From positions 1 through 64,000 of the forward strand of contig NZ_CAJYVE010000038.1 of NCBI RefSeq assembly GCF_913777995.1: a DNA stretch of 64,000 nt. Reading direction: 5' to 3'. Below, piece after piece: positions 17,673 to 28,932 of the stretch. A program made the translations under genes and the position numbers. Position 1 is the stretch's first letter; the number at the start of each line of letters is the position of its first letter. The stretch is from an uncultured Pseudomonas sp. Lineage in GTDB: Bacteria; Pseudomonadota; Gammaproteobacteria; Pseudomonadales; Pseudomonadaceae. The notes beneath the pieces are model-generated. The model searched no databases and was not told the DNA's origin. It saw only the letters and a list, made by a program, of their open reading frames with translations.

Positions 17673-18872
17673 ATGCTGCTCAGTGATCCCTTTTCCCTGT
17701 TGCTGGTCCTGACGCCCTTCGGGGTCATGACCGCCTTGCTGCTGTGCCTGTCCTATGTCGGTCCTGGCCGTTCCTCGAAAGCACTGCACTGGTGGTTGCT
17801 GGGCGAGCTGTTCAACACCAGCTACCGCCTCTCGGAAATGCTCCAGCCCGGCTTGCTGGTGCCGCAGTTGCACTGGCTGGAGATTCTCTCCCCGCGTGCC
17901 GCGCTACTGGCCAGCACCGGGCTGCTGATTGCCAGTATCGGCTGCCACACCGTGGCACTGCTGCATTTCACCGGCGCGGCCGGTAGCCGAGCCAGGCAAG
18001 CGCGGCTGCTCCTGATCCTGCCGCTGCTCTACCTGAGCATCGCGCTGATGCTGCTCGACACCGCCTACATCGTGCCCTGGTTTGCCGGCATCGCGGCCCT
18101 GGGCATCGCTCTGCAGATGCGCCCGTGTCTGGGCCTGCTGCGTCGCTATCGCGGGGCCTGGGGTATCTTCGCCACGCAGCTGTTCGCCTTTGGATTCCAG
18201 GCCTGGTCGTGCGTCAGCCTGCTGGTCGAACCCCTCGGCCCATTGCCCTTCGATGAGCCAGACATGCCGTCGCGCATGGCGTTGCTGGTGGACTTCATGG
18301 TGTCGTTCCTGCTGACCCTGGGCTTCGCCCTGATGCTGCAGGAGCACCTGCGCCTGCAGGCCGTGCAGCTGAGTATCACCGACGTGCTGACCGGCGCCCT
18401 GAACCGCCGTGGTGCGCAGTCGATCCTCGACCAGCAATGGAAACAGGCGCTGCTGGGGCACTGTCCGATGGCGGTGGCGATGATCGACCTGGACAACTTC
18501 AAGCGCATCAATGACCAGTACGGGCATGCGGTGGGGGATAGCGCCCTGCAGGTGTTCGCCGCGACGGTGTTCGCGCTCAAACGTCATTCAGACGTGTTCG
18601 TGCGCTGGGGGGGCGAGGAGTTTCTGCTGTTGTTGCCCAACACCGATATCCAGCAGGCCCAGGCGTTCATGCAGCGCTTGCGCGAGGCGCTGAGCAGCCG
18701 CCAGTTGGATGCCCGACTGCCTTTGCGCCTGGCGTTCAGCGCCGGCCTGACCCAGACCGGCCGCAGCCCGGCGCCGCAGAGTTTCGATGCCTTGCTGCGC
18801 AGCGTCGACCACGCGCTGTACCGCGCCAAGGTGCAGCGCGACTGCGTCGAGTTGGTGGGCGAGGCGGATTGA
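17673..18872 (+). CDS. Membrane-bound diguanylate cyclase (GGEEF with I-site)
   Basis: A 399-residue protein. Six to seven membrane helices span residues about 8-225, and a GGDEF domain occupies the C-terminal 165 residues (MIDLDNFKRINDQYGH, RWGGEEFLLLLP). RHSD lies at the correct spacing before GGEEF (RxxD-x3-R-x-GGEEF), so a product-inhibition I-site is present, unlike the cyclase just upstream. The membrane part is not a recognised named sensor domain. Transcription could be independent of the Sia operon, since there is a 115-base gap. Confidence 0.88.
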   Translation: MLLSDPFSLLLVLTPFGVMTALLLCLSYVGPGRSSKALHWWLLGELFNTSYRLSEMLQPGLLVPQLHWLEILSPRAALLASTGLLIASIGCHTVALLHFTGAAGSRARQARLLLILPLLYLSIALMLLDTAYIVPWFAGIAALGIALQMRPCLGLLRRYRGAWGIFATQLFAFGFQAWSCVSLLVEPLGPLPFDEPDMPSRMALLVDFMVSFLLTLGFALMLQEHLRLQAVQLSITDVLTGALNRRGAQSILDQQWKQALLGHCPMAVAMIDLDNFKRINDQYGHAVGDSALQVFAATVFALKRHSDVFVRWGGEEFLLLLPNTDIQQAQAFMQRLREALSSRQLDARLPLRLAFSAGLTQTGRSPAPQSFDALLRSVDHALYRAKVQRDCVELVGEAD

Positions 18873-18942
18873 GGGCGGGCTGGGCTCATAACGCGTCAGG
18901 TGCAGCTTGAACTCCCTGCAGATCAGCTACGCATCCTCGGCC

Positions 18943-18965
18943 TTCGCGAGCAAGCTCGCTCCCAC
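18943..18965. repeat. Single REP palindrome
   Basis: TTCGCGAGCAAGCTCGCTCC plus CAC is identical to the right arm of the REP pair at 198-220. It is followed by GGTCTGAACTGACCCGTATT, a flank that also follows the 8947-8969 copy in similar form. Confidence 0.85.
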
Positions 18966-19027
18966 GGTCTGAACTGACCCGTATTGCGGTTAAAACCAAT
19001 ACTGTTCGCTTAAGCGGCATGTGGCCC

Positions 19028-19115
19028 GGTGGGAGCGGCCTTAGCCGCGAAAGCGCCAGGACATTCACTGCATCTGTCATGAACATGCCATCGCTTCGCG
19101 GCTGAAGCCGCTCCT
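19028..19115. repeat. Palindromic repeat pair of the GCGGCTGAAGCCGC family
   Basis: Left arm GTGGGAGCGGCCTTAGCCGC plus GAA and right arm TTCGCGGCTGAAGCCGCTCC are inverted around a spacer that resembles the one at 255-298. It lies between the diguanylate cyclase gene and the stop of paaZ (convergent genes) and could serve as a shared transcript end. Confidence 0.78.
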
Positions 19116-19144
19116 AGCAGTCCTGTGCCGTGTAACGCAGTTGC

Positions 19145-21199
<2,055 letters not shown>

Positions 21200-21229
21200 C
21201 AGGGTCTCTCCGTATCTGTAGACAGCCGG

Positions 21230-21251
21230 TAGGAGCGGCTTCAGCCGCGAA
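21230..21251. repeat. Single GCGGCTTCAGCCGC palindrome
   Basis: TAGGAGCGGCTTCAGCCGCG plus AA lies between the porin and paaZ genes. It is a single copy of the repeat found at 245-321 and 19028-19115. A degenerate copy (AGAAGCGGCTTGAACCGCGA) lies near 22566, between the symporter and porin genes. Confidence 0.7.
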
Positions 21252-21301
21252 AGGGCGGGGACATGAACATGAGGCCGCTCCTGCCGGTTGATGTGTCGTG
21301 G

Positions 21302-22537
21302 CTACCAAAGCGCCAGGGTGTAGCCCAGGATCAGGCGGTTTTCGTCCAGGTCGGTGGTCAGTCCGTTGCCGGAACGGAAGGTCAGGTTGCGCCAGCGCAG
21401 GCTCAGACCCTTGAGCGGCCCGCTTTGCAGCACATAGGCCAGGTCGGTGTCGCGTTCCCATTCCTCGCCGCGGCTGCCGCTGGCGGTGGCTGCGTTGCGG
21501 CCATCGACATAGCGGGTCATGAAGCTCAGCCCCGGAATGCCCAGGCCGGCGAAGTCATAGTCGTAGCGCACCTGCCAGGCATCCTCGTCGGCGCGGGTGA
21601 AGGTGTTGTAGGTCACCAGGTTCACCGAATAGGGGTCGCCGCCGTTGAGGAATGGGAAGGCGCTGTCGCCGGACATCCGCTGAAAGCCCAGGCCGAACTT
21701 ATGGCTGCCCTGGGTGAGGGTGAACATGCCGTTGAGGTTGCGGTTGTCGATGCGCCCGGCGCGTTGCTGGCCGTCGTTGCCACTGTCGAAGTAGCGCAGG
21801 TCGCTGCGCAGGCTGCGTCCTTCGCCCAAGGGCAGGGTGTGCACCAGGCCGACGAAGTGCTGGCGGTAGATGTTGTCCAGCTTGCCGTAGTAGTAGCTGG
21901 CGGTCAGTTGCGGGGTGATGGCGTAGCTGCCACCGGCGAAGTCGAAGGCATCGCTGCGGGCGGCGCCATAGCCGATGTCGTCGCGGCTCGATGAGTCGCG
22001 CAGGTTGGCCTTGGTCAGGCGCCCGGCGTTGAAGGTCAGGCCATCGATTTCTTTGGAACTCAGCAGGCCGCCCTGAAAGGTCGAGGACAGCAGCCGCGTG
22101 TCGTTGTAAGTCACCACCGGCAGGGTCGGTTGCAGGGTGCCGACTTTCAGCACGCTCTTGGACACGCGCAGCTTGGCGGCCACGCCCAGTTCGCTGTACT
22201 CGTCCACCGGTTCGCCAGTGGCGGGATCGAAGGCCAGCAGGCCGGTGTTGCGCCGCGCGGCGCTGGAGTCCAGGCGGATGCCCAGTTCGCCGATGGCGTC
22301 CAGACCCAGACCCACCGGACCTTCGGTAAAGCCCGACTCGAAGCGCGCGGTGAAGCCTTGCGCCCATTCTTCGGCCTTGGCCTGGGGCGCATTGCTCTGG
22401 CGGAAATCGCGGTTCAGGTAGAAGTTGCGCATTTCCAGGCTGGCCTTGCTGTCTTCGACGAAGGCGGCTCCGGCGTTGGCCGCGGCGCCCAGGCCGAAGG
22501 CGGCCAGCAGGGATGAAGCGATACGGACGTTATGCAT
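21302..22537 (-). CDS. phaK: OprD-family outer-membrane porin, PhaK-like (phenylacetate uptake)
   Basis: A 411-residue protein with a 25-residue Sec signal and OprD-family beta-barrel features: FVEDSKASLEMRNFYLNRDF at the mature N-terminus and many alternating aromatic strands. It ends in TLALW, a typical outer-membrane C-terminal signature. PhaK of P. putida U is the phenylacetate-specific porin in the same cluster (family knowledge). Here it lies between the symporter and paaZ genes, which supports that role. Specificity is inferred from position. Confidence 0.9.
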   Translation of the reverse strand: MHNVRIASSLLAAFGLGAAANAGAAFVEDSKASLEMRNFYLNRDFRQSNAPQAKAEEWAQGFTARFESGFTEGPVGLGLDAIGELGIRLDSSAARRNTGLLAFDPATGEPVDEYSELGVAAKLRVSKSVLKVGTLQPTLPVVTYNDTRLLSSTFQGGLLSSKEIDGLTFNAGRLTKANLRDSSSRDDIGYGAARSDAFDFAGGSYAITPQLTASYYYGKLDNIYRQHFVGLVHTLPLGEGRSLRSDLRYFDSGNDGQQRAGRIDNRNLNGMFTLTQGSHKFGLGFQRMSGDSAFPFLNGGDPYSVNLVTYNTFTRADEDAWQVRYDYDFAGLGIPGLSFMTRYVDGRNAATASGSRGEEWERDTDLAYVLQSGPLKGLSLRWRNLTFRSGNGLTTDLDENRLILGYTLALW

Positions 22538-22597
22538 TGTTATTGTCTCGTTCGTCTGAATCGGTAGAAGCGGCTTGAACCGCGAAAAGGCGCACGC

Positions 22598-24244
22598 TCA
22601 GTGTCGGCTGGCCGTCGCCGCGCCGATGCCGGTCATCGAGCGGATGAACTGCGCCAGGTAACGGCCGCGTTCCTGCGCCGCGCGCTCGGAGCGGTCGGTG
22701 ACCGAGAACAGCCAGGCGCCGGCGAAGGCGAAGGTCATGGAGAACAGCGCCGGGTTGGCGTAAGGGAACAGCGCGCTGTCGTGGCCCAGTACCTTGACCC
22801 ACACCACCGGGCTGAGCACCAGCAGCACCACCGCCGAGGCAAGGCCTGCCAGGCTGCCGGCCACGGCGCCGCGGGTGGTCAGGCCCTTCCAGAACATCGA
22901 AAGGAACAGCACCGGGAAATTCACCGAGGCGGCGATGGCCAGTACCAGCCCGGAGAGGAACGCGATGTTCTGCGATTCGAACAGCACCCCGAGCACCACC
23001 GCCAGCGCGCCGATCACCAGGGTCGCCAGGCGCGACATGCGCATTTCCTCGCGCTCGCTGGCCTTGCCCTTGCGGATCACGCAGGCGTACAGGTCGTGGG
23101 CCACTGCCGAGGCACCGGACAGCGCCAGGCCGGCCACCACGGCGAGGATGGTGGCAAAGGCCACGGCACAGATGAAACCGAGGAACAGGCTGCCGCCCAC
23201 CGCCTGGGCCAGGTGCACTGCGACCATGTTGCCGCCGCCGATGATCGCGCCGTTGGCGTCACGGAAACTGGCGTCGGTGCCGACCATGACGATGGCGCCG
23301 AAGCCGATGGCGATCAGCAGCAGGAAGAAGTAGCTGATGAAACCGGTGGCATAGAGCACGCTCTTGCGCGCCTCGCGGGCGTCCTTGACGGTGAAGAAAC
23401 GCATCAGGATGTGCGGCAGGCCGGCGGTGCCGAACATCATGCCCACCGCCAGCGAAAGGGTGTCGATGGGGTTGGCCAGCATGCCGCCGGGGGCCATGAT
23501 CGACGCGCCTTTGGCATGCACGGCGGCGGCGCCGGCGAACATCGCTTCGGTGCTGAAGTTGAAGTGGCGCAGCACCATGAAGGCCATGAAGCTGGCACCG
23601 GAGAGCAGCATCACCGCCTTGATGATCTGCACCCAGGTGGTGGCCAACATGCCGCCGAAGGTCACGTAGCAGACCATCAGCACCCCGACCAGCAGCACCG
23701 CCTGCAGGTAGCTGATGCCGAACAGCAGCTCGACCAGCTTGCCGGCACCGACCATCTGCGCCATCAGGTACATCAGCGCCACGATCAGCGTACCCAGTGC
23801 GGCGGTGATGCGGATGGGCGTCTGCTCCAGGCGGTACGACACCACGTCGGCGAAGGTGTACTTGCCCAGGTTGCGCAGGCGCTCGGCGATCAGGAACAGG
23901 ATGATCGGCCAGGCCGCCACCACGCCCAGGGAATACAGCAGGGCATCGTAGCCGGCCATGAAGATCATCGCCGTGATGCCCAGGAAGGACGCGGCGCTGA
24001 TCATGTCGCCGGCAATCGCCAGGCCGTTCTGCAGTCCGGTGATGCCGCCGCCGGCGGTGTAGAAGTCACTGGCCGAGCGGGTGCGCAGGGCCGCCCAGCG
24101 GGTCACGCCGAGGGTGAACAGCACGAACACCAGGAACATGCCGATGGCGTGCCAGTTCAACGGCCGTACCGGCGCTTCGGCGGCCAGGGCAGTGCCGCTG
24201 GCCAGCAGGCCACCGGCGAGGGCGATCAGGTGCCCGGCGATCAT
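22598..24244 (-). CDS. paaL: Solute:sodium symporter (ActP-like), phenylacetate permease PhaJ/PaaL-like
   Basis: A 548-residue protein with a cleavable-looking N-terminus and about 13 helices. [20 protein letters not shown] and [19 protein letters not shown] are signatures of the ActP branch of the sodium:solute symporter family. In P. putida U the equivalent protein (PhaJ) imports phenylacetate (family knowledge). The start overlaps the stop of the DUF485 gene by four bases (ATGA), so the two are translationally coupled, as acetate permease and yjcH are in E. coli. Confidence 0.9.
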   Translation of the reverse strand: MIAGHLIALAGGLLASGTALAAEAPVRPLNWHAIGMFLVFVLFTLGVTRWAALRTRSASDFYTAGGGITGLQNGLAIAGDMISAASFLGITAMIFMAGYDALLYSLGVVAAWPIILFLIAERLRNLGKYTFADVVSYRLEQTPIRITAALGTLIVALMYLMAQMVGAGKLVELLFGISYLQAVLLVGVLMVCYVTFGGMLATTWVQIIKAVMLLSGASFMAFMVLRHFNFSTEAMFAGAAAVHAKGASIMAPGGMLANPIDTLSLAVGMMFGTAGLPHILMRFFTVKDAREARKSVLYATGFISYFFLLLIAIGFGAIVMVGTDASFRDANGAIIGGGNMVAVHLAQAVGGSLFLGFICAVAFATILAVVAGLALSGASAVAHDLYACVIRKGKASEREEMRMSRLATLVIGALAVVLGVLFESQNIAFLSGLVLAIAASVNFPVLFLSMFWKGLTTRGAVAGSLAGLASAVVLLVLSPVVWVKVLGHDSALFPYANPALFSMTFAFAGAWLFSVTDRSERAAQERGRYLAQFIRSMTGIGAATASRH

Positions 24245-24549
24245 GGCCGCACCGCCTGCGCCAGCTTCTGGTTGAGCGGGTCGAGGACCTGATTGGTCTG
24301 GCGCACGTAGAAGGCGGTAAGCAGGAACGACAGGATGATCACCGCCACGGCAACGGGAATGCCCAGCGTGGTGACCCCGCCGCTGAGCGAGCGGCCCAGT
24401 ACCTGCGGGGCGAAGGCCATCAGCAGCACGAAGCCGTAGTAGATCCCCAGCATGCCGAGGGTCAGGGTCCAGGTCAGGCGCTGCTTGCGCTGCACCAGGT
24501 GGATGAAGTCGGGGTGGGCCTGCAATTGCTCGATGTCGTGGGGTGTCAT
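24241..24549 (-). CDS. DUF485 small inner-membrane protein paired with the symporter
   Basis: A 102-residue protein with two membrane helices (about residues 25-48 and 60-83). DUF485 proteins such as YjcH are encoded directly before ActP-type symporters and are thought to be accessory subunits (family knowledge). ATG at 24549 is chosen because [15 protein letters not shown] is the normal start. The ATGA overlap with the symporter gene suggests fixed stoichiometry. It is in line with the paaABCDE genes upstream, 81 bases after paaE. Confidence 0.9.
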   Translation of the reverse strand: MTPHDIEQLQAHPDFIHLVQRKQRLTWTLTLGMLGIYYGFVLLMAFAPQVLGRSLSGGVTTLGIPVAVAVIILSFLLTAFYVRQTNQVLDPLNQKLAQAVRP

Positions 24550-24630
24550 GACGCGGCTCTCTGTTGTTGTGATTGTCGAGACGGGGGATGCGTTGGGGGC
24601 GATCTTCAGGGCTCTGCACACCCACCTGCA

Positions 24631-25707
24631 TCAAAGCTGGTCGAAGTCCAGCACCACCTTGTCGCTCAGCGGATAGGCCTGGCACGACAGCACGTAGCCG
24701 GCGGCCACTTCGTAGTCTTCCAGGGCGAAGTTGCTGTCCATCTCCACCTCGCCGGCCAGCACCTTGCACTTGCAGGTCGAGCACACCCCGGCCTTGCAGG
24801 AGTAGGGCAGCTCGGCGCCCTGGGCGTTGCCGGCGTCCAGCACGCTCTGGGTATTGCGTGGCAGCTCGAACGACAGCTCGCGGCCATCGCTGATTACGGT
24901 GATCTGGCTCACTGCGCTGTCGACCTGGGCGGCGGCCTGGCGCGCTTCGCGACGCGCCTCGCTGCCGGCGGCGGCGAACAGCTCGAAGTGGATGCGCTCG
25001 GTCGGCATGCCATTGGCCTTGAGCTGCTCGCGTACGGTCTCGGTCATGGCCTGGGGGCCACAGATGAACGCCGCGTCCAGCGCCTTGACGTCGATCCAGC
25101 GGCTGAACAGCTGGCTGCACTTGTCGGCGTCGATGCGTCCGTTGTACAGGTCGACGTCCTGTTGCTCGCGGCTGAACACGAACACCAGGTTGAGGCGCTG
25201 CAGGTAGCGGTTCTTCAGGTCTTCCAGCTGTTCACGGAACAGCGCCGCGTTGCTGGAGCGGTTGCCGTAGATCAGCGTGACCTGGCTGTGTGGTTCGCTC
25301 TGCAGGGTGGTCTTGATGATCGACAGGATCGGCGTGATGCCGCTGCCGGCCGCCACCGCCAGGTAACGGCCGTGGCGCGCGGGGTCCAGGGGGACGTGGA
25401 AATGGCCCGAAGGTGGCATCACCTCCAGCCGGTGGCCGACCTGCAGGGTTTCGTTGGCGTAGGCCGAGAACACCCCGCCGGCCACGCGCTTGATCGCTAC
25501 GCGCAGCTCGCCGTCCTGGGTGCCGGTGCAGATCGAGTAGGAGCGGCGCACTTCCTCGCCGCCAATGTGGGTACGCATTACCAGGTGTTGGCCCTGGGTG
25601 AAGCGGAACTGTTCGGCCAGCTCGCTCGGGATGTCGAAGGCGATGGACACCGCGTCGCGGGTTTCCGGGCGCACGTCCTTGATGGTCAGGCTGTGAAATT
25701 GGCTCAT
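24631..25707 (-). CDS. paaE: PaaE, reductase of the phenylacetyl-CoA epoxidase
   Basis: A 358-residue protein: FAD-binding and NADPH-binding ferredoxin-reductase domains ([19 protein letters not shown]) followed by a C-terminal plant-type 2Fe-2S ferredoxin domain with [13 protein letters not shown] and a distal VLSCQAYP cysteine. PaaE passes electrons from NADPH to the diiron centre of PaaA (family knowledge). The start at 25707 lies 25 bases after the paaD stop. Last of the five epoxidase genes. Confidence 0.95.
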   Translation of the reverse strand: MSQFHSLTIKDVRPETRDAVSIAFDIPSELAEQFRFTQGQHLVMRTHIGGEEVRRSYSICTGTQDGELRVAIKRVAGGVFSAYANETLQVGHRLEVMPPSGHFHVPLDPARHGRYLAVAAGSGITPILSIIKTTLQSEPHSQVTLIYGNRSSNAALFREQLEDLKNRYLQRLNLVFVFSREQQDVDLYNGRIDADKCSQLFSRWIDVKALDAAFICGPQAMTETVREQLKANGMPTERIHFELFAAAGSEARREARQAAAQVDSAVSQITVISDGRELSFELPRNTQSVLDAGNAQGAELPYSCKAGVCSTCKCKVLAGEVEMDSNFALEDYEVAAGYVLSCQAYPLSDKVVLDFDQL

Positions 25708-25732
25708 TGTCGTTCTCCGGCGCGGGTGCCGC

Positions 25733-26266
25733 TCAGATGCACTTGAAATAATCGAAGGGTTCCAGGCAGTCCCGGCAGCGATACAGGGCCTTGCAGGCGG
25801 TGGAGCCGAACTCGCTGAGGCGCTCGGTGTGGGCGCTGCCGCACTGCGGGCAGCACACCTGCGGTGCTTCACCGAGCAGGCTGCGCTTGCTGTGGCTGCC
25901 TTCGGGTGGCGCGATGCCGTACTCGCGCAGGCGCTGGCGACCTGCGGCGCTGATCCAGTCGGTGGTCCACGCCGGGTTCAGCCGCCGTTCCAGTTGCGGC
26001 GCGGCGAAGCCGGCCTGTTCCAGGGCCTGGGCGATGTCGTGCTCGATCACCTCGGTGGCCGGGCAGCCGGAGTAGGTCGGGGTGACCACCACGTGCAGGT
26101 GGCCGGCCTGCCAGTCGAGGTCGCGGACGATGCCCAGGTCGACCACGCTGACCACCGGCACTTCCGGGTCCATGACCTCAGCCAGCACGCACCAGGCCCT
26201 GGCCAGGTCGTCGGGCTGCTGGGCGCGGGCGCCGCGGTCGCCGAGGATCAGCTCACCAGGTCGCAT
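25733..26266 (-). CDS. paaD: PaaD, iron-sulfur cluster maturation protein for the epoxidase
   Basis: A 177-residue protein. The N-terminal half is a MIP18/DUF59 domain (DPEVPVVSVVDLGIVRDL, then PTYSGCPATEVIEHDI), and the C-terminal end is a zinc-ribbon with CPQCGSAHTERLSEFGSTAC and CRDCLEPF. PaaD is needed to mature the Fe-S cluster of PaaE (family knowledge). The start overlaps the paaC stop by 14 bases, so translation is coupled. Confidence 0.93.
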   Translation of the reverse strand: MRPGELILGDRGARAQQPDDLARAWCVLAEVMDPEVPVVSVVDLGIVRDLDWQAGHLHVVVTPTYSGCPATEVIEHDIAQALEQAGFAAPQLERRLNPAWTTDWISAAGRQRLREYGIAPPEGSHSKRSLLGEAPQVCCPQCGSAHTERLSEFGSTACKALYRCRDCLEPFDYFKCI

Positions 26267-27023
26267 CGGGATAGGCTCTTTGCAGGAACTGCATTTCTGC
26301 CAGCAGCAGGCCCAGGTGTTCGGTGTGCAGGCCCTGGCGACCGCTTAGGTAGAAGTGGCTGGCGGCGTCCGGCAGGGGGAGGGTGGCGCGGGCGAACTGC
26401 TCGCCGACCCGGCTCTGCCAGGCGCTGGCCACATATTGCGGGTCTGGTGCGATGCCGGCCTGGAACAGGCGCAGCTCGACATCGTCGGCGCTGGTGAATT
26501 CCACGGTAAAGCGCCACAGCTGGGTCACGGCCTTGAGCATCCGTGCATGGCTTTCTTCGGTGCCATCGCCCAGACGCTCGATCCATTCGCCCGACCGACG
26601 CAGGTGATAAGTGACTTCCTTGACCGCCTTGGCGGCGATGCCGGCGATGCGCTCGTCGCGGGACTGGCTCAGGCCCTGCAGCACCGGCAAGTGCCAGGCG
26701 TCGTAGAGGAACTGCTTGGTCATGGTCACCGCATAGTCGCCGTTGGGTTGTTCCACCAGCAGCAGGTTGCGGTAGGCACGCTCGTCGCGGCGGAACGCCA
26801 GGTGGTCGGCATCGCGACCGTCGTCGAGCAGTTCGGCAGCATATTCCAGCCAGTTTCGCGACTGGCCGACCAGGTCCAGGCCGACGTTCATCAGTGCCAG
26901 TTCCTCTTCGATGGCCGGCGCGCCGCCGCACCATTCGCACAGGCGCTGACCCTGCACCAGGGCGGTGTCGCCCAGGCGCAGCAGGTACTGGATCAAGTCT
27001 TCTCGTTGCGTAGGGTAGGTCAT
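26253..27023 (-). CDS. paaC: PaaC, structural subunit of the phenylacetyl-CoA epoxidase
   Basis: A 256-residue ferritin-like helical protein beginning MTYPTQREDLIQYLLRLGDT. PaaC pairs with PaaA in the multicomponent monooxygenase and lacks a functional diiron site in known homologues (family knowledge). Blocks such as HLPVLQGLSQSRDERIAGIA and TEHLGLLLAEMQFLQRAYP are characteristic. It overlaps paaD and lies ten bases after paaB. Start chosen by homologous N-terminus. Confidence 0.94.
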   Translation of the reverse strand: MTYPTQREDLIQYLLRLGDTALVQGQRLCEWCGGAPAIEEELALMNVGLDLVGQSRNWLEYAAELLDDGRDADHLAFRRDERAYRNLLLVEQPNGDYAVTMTKQFLYDAWHLPVLQGLSQSRDERIAGIAAKAVKEVTYHLRRSGEWIERLGDGTEESHARMLKAVTQLWRFTVEFTSADDVELRLFQAGIAPDPQYVASAWQSRVGEQFARATLPLPDAASHFYLSGRQGLHTEHLGLLLAEMQFLQRAYPDATW

Positions 27024-27033
27024 GGCCGGCTCC

Positions 27034-27315
27034 TCACATGTGGCCGACTTCAGGCGGCAGTTCGTAGAAGCTGGCATGTCGGTAGATCTTGTCGTCGGCC
27101 GGGTCGAACAGCGGGTCCTTTTCGTCCGGTGACGAGGCGGTGATCTGCGCCGAAGGCACCACCCACAGGCTGACGCCTTCGTTGCGCCGGGTGTACAGCT
27201 CGCGGGCGTTCTCGATGGCCATGGCCGGGTCGGCGGCATGCACGCTGCCCACGTGCTTGTGGTTGAGGCCGTGCTTGCTGCGCACGAAGACTTCGAAAAG
27301 GGTCCATTCGGACAT
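27034..27315 (-). CDS. paaB: PaaB, small subunit of the phenylacetyl-CoA epoxidase
   Basis: A 93-residue protein beginning MSEWTLFEVFVRSKHGLNHK, the standard PaaB start. PaaB bridges PaaA-PaaC heterodimers in the epoxidase complex (family knowledge). It lies 26 bases after paaA, with GAGAACC as ribosome site. Length is normal (about 95 residues). Confidence 0.95.
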   Translation of the reverse strand: MSEWTLFEVFVRSKHGLNHKHVGSVHAADPAMAIENARELYTRRNEGVSLWVVPSAQITASSPDEKDPLFDPADDKIYRHASFYELPPEVGHM

Positions 27316-27341
27316 GGTGGTTCTCCCGATCAGGCAGGGGC

Positions 27342-28334
27342 TCAGGCGACGTCGCGCCGGGCTTGTTGTTTTTTCGCGTAGGCCACGGCGGCTTCGCGCA
27401 CCCAGGCGCCGTCGTCGATGGCCTGGCGGCGTTTGGCGACGCGCTCCTGGTTGCACGGGCCGTTGCCCTTGAGCACTTCGTAGAATTCCTGCCACTGAAT
27501 CTCGCCAAAGTCGTAATGACCGCGTTCGGCGTTCCACTTCAGGTCCGGGTCCGGGGCGGTGCAACCCAGCAGTTCGAGCTGCGGCACGGTCTGGTCGACG
27601 AAGCGCTGGCGCAGCTCGTCGTTGCTCTGGCGCTTGATCTTCCAGGCCATGGACTGGGCGCTGTTGGGCGAGTCGGCGTCGCTGGGGCCGAACATCATCA
27701 GCGATGGCCACCACAGACGGTTGATGGCGTCCTGGACCATGTCCTTCTGCGCCTGGGTGCCTTCTTTCATCATGGTCAGCAGCAGCTGGTAGCCCTGGCG
27801 CTGGTGGAAGCTCTCTTCCTTGCAGATGCGGATCATCGCCCGCGAGTAGGGGCCGTAGGAGGTGCGCTGCAGCACCACCTGGTTGACGATGGCTGCGCCA
27901 TCCACCAGCCAGCCCACTGCGCCCATGTCGGCCCAGGTCAGGGTCGGGTAGTTGAAGATGCTCGAATACTTGGCCTTGCCGTTGTGCAGCTTGGCGATCT
28001 CCTCGTCGCGGTCGGCGCCGAGGGTTTCCATGGCGCTGTACAGGTACAGGCCATGGCCGGCTTCGTCCTGGATCTTGGCCATCAGTTGCAGCTTGCGCTT
28101 GAGGGTAGGCGCACGGGTAACCCAGTTGCCTTCAGGCAGCATGCCGACGATCTCGGAGTGCGCATGCTGGGAAATCTGCCGGATCAGGGTCTGGCGATAG
28201 GCCTCGGGCATCCAATTCTTGGGCTCGATCTTGATTTCGGCGTCGATCTTCTCCTGGAAGGCGCGCTCCTCGGCGGACATCTCTTCCAGTGCCTTGAGCC
28301 GCTTGACGCCGGTCTCGACCAGTTGTGCGTACAT
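27342..28334 (-). CDS. paaA: PaaA, catalytic diiron subunit of the phenylacetyl-CoA 1,2-epoxidase
   Basis: A 330-residue ferritin-like protein starting [20 protein letters not shown]. The diiron ligands sit in helix motifs visible as [20 protein letters not shown] and [20 protein letters not shown] (ExxH-type pairs). The enzyme adds one oxygen atom to the ring of phenylacetyl-CoA (family knowledge). ATG at 28334 follows a GGAGGC site. It is first of paaABCDE, and a long inverted repeat at 28388-28450 lies in its promoter region. Confidence 0.96.
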   Translation of the reverse strand: MYAQLVETGVKRLKALEEMSAEERAFQEKIDAEIKIEPKNWMPEAYRQTLIRQISQHAHSEIVGMLPEGNWVTRAPTLKRKLQLMAKIQDEAGHGLYLYSAMETLGADRDEEIAKLHNGKAKYSSIFNYPTLTWADMGAVGWLVDGAAIVNQVVLQRTSYGPYSRAMIRICKEESFHQRQGYQLLLTMMKEGTQAQKDMVQDAINRLWWPSLMMFGPSDADSPNSAQSMAWKIKRQSNDELRQRFVDQTVPQLELLGCTAPDPDLKWNAERGHYDFGEIQWQEFYEVLKGNGPCNQERVAKRRQAIDDGAWVREAAVAYAKKQQARRDVA

Positions 28335-28387
28335 GCTGTGCCTCCAGCTTGGTTCGTGAGGTTGGCGTGTGCCATGGTCATAGTTGT

Positions 28388-28450
28388 AAGCGATACAAAA
28401 ACAAATATCAAACAAAAAATGATGAATCGTAATTTGTTTGTGTATCGCTT
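28388..28450. promoter_or_regulatory. Candidate PaaX operator: 19-bp inverted repeat upstream of paaA
   Basis: AAGCGATACAAAAACAAAT at 28388-28406 is matched by ATTTGTTTGTGTATCGCTT at 28432-28450, its reverse complement with one mismatch in 19, spaced by an AT-rich 25 bases. It lies 54-116 bases upstream of the paaA ATG. A related motif occurs upstream of paaF at 35357. PaaX is the expected repressor of both operons (family knowledge); assignment of this sequence to PaaX is inference. Confidence 0.65.
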
Positions 28451-28523
28451 TTCATGGCTCTTTCGGGCGAGCAGGTGCCCGGATTTATGGCTATGAATCC
28501 TGATGCTTGCGAGGGAGGTCGTC

Positions 28524-28580
28524 TTGCTTGGGTGTATCGCTGCTTTTGGATTGGTTTTCTGATTGGTTTGTGTATCGCTT
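28524..28580. promoter_or_regulatory. Two further copies of the TGTATCGCT motif upstream of paaA
   Basis: ATTGGTTTGTGTATCGCTT at 28562-28580 matches the distal arm of the 28388-28450 repeat at 18 of 19 bases, in the same orientation. A weaker copy, with core TGTATCGCT, lies at 28533-28541. The copies are 112-130 bases away from the main repeat and may be auxiliary operators or remnants of a duplicated promoter segment. This and the REP and hairpin elements that follow account for most of the gene-free stretch 28335-29101. Confidence 0.5.
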
Positions 28581-28665
28581 TTTTTGGGCGCGAGAGCGCG
28601 CACCCGGCAGGCGGCTTCAGCCCCGAAAGGCATCCCGGATAAAGCCAATACGGGTCAGTCAGGCC

Positions 28666-28688
28666 GTGGGAGCGAGCTTGCTCGCGAA
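28666..28688. repeat. Single REP palindrome
   Basis: GTGGGAGCGAGCTTGCTCGC plus GAA is identical to the left arm at 132-154. It is preceded by AAAGCCAATACGGGTCAGTC, a variant of the CAGTATTG-type flank seen beside other REP copies in the window. Confidence 0.85.
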
Positions 28689-28747
28689 TAGCAGGCTATC
28701 TGGAGCGGGTACACCCGTCGCTGCATCAGTGCCCTTGAGTCACCTTT

Positions 28748-28932
28748 CCGCCTTTACGGCGGGTCCCTTTTGGTTTCCAGGTGCCCTGCGCGCCAAAAGT
28801 AACCAAAAGGCATTGCTCCTGGCTTGGGTCTGCCCTGCGGGCAGACTTCCCTCCTTTCGGCGCCATTCCAGGGGGGCGGCGCAATGGGCCGTCCCTGGCC
28901 CAGTGCGCCTAAGCCGGCATCCCTGCCGGCTT
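28748..28932. other. Intergenic element with four successive GC-rich hairpins
   Basis: Between the paaK stop and the paaA promoter are four simple stem-loops: CCGCC/GGCGG at 28748-28762, TCTGCCC/GGGCAGA at 28829-28845, GGGCC/GGCCC at 28886-28901 and AAGCCGGC/GCCGGCTT at 28911-28932. The stretch also has CCAAAAGTAACCAAAAGGC. An open frame on the minus strand (28740-28955) is not supported by a ribosome site or recognised domain. It looks like a dispersed non-coding element, but this cannot be tested from one copy. Confidence 0.4.

Noticed and set aside
22601..24292. 563-codon open frame opposite the symporter gene
   Set aside because: The product is low-complexity Gln/His/Arg-rich, with no domain, and the opposite strand encodes a full transporter.
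28404..28409. GATATT on the minus strand as the paaA -10 box
   Set aside because: It matches the consensus in isolation, but the matching -35 is poor and the sequence is AT-rich, so several hexamers fit equally well.
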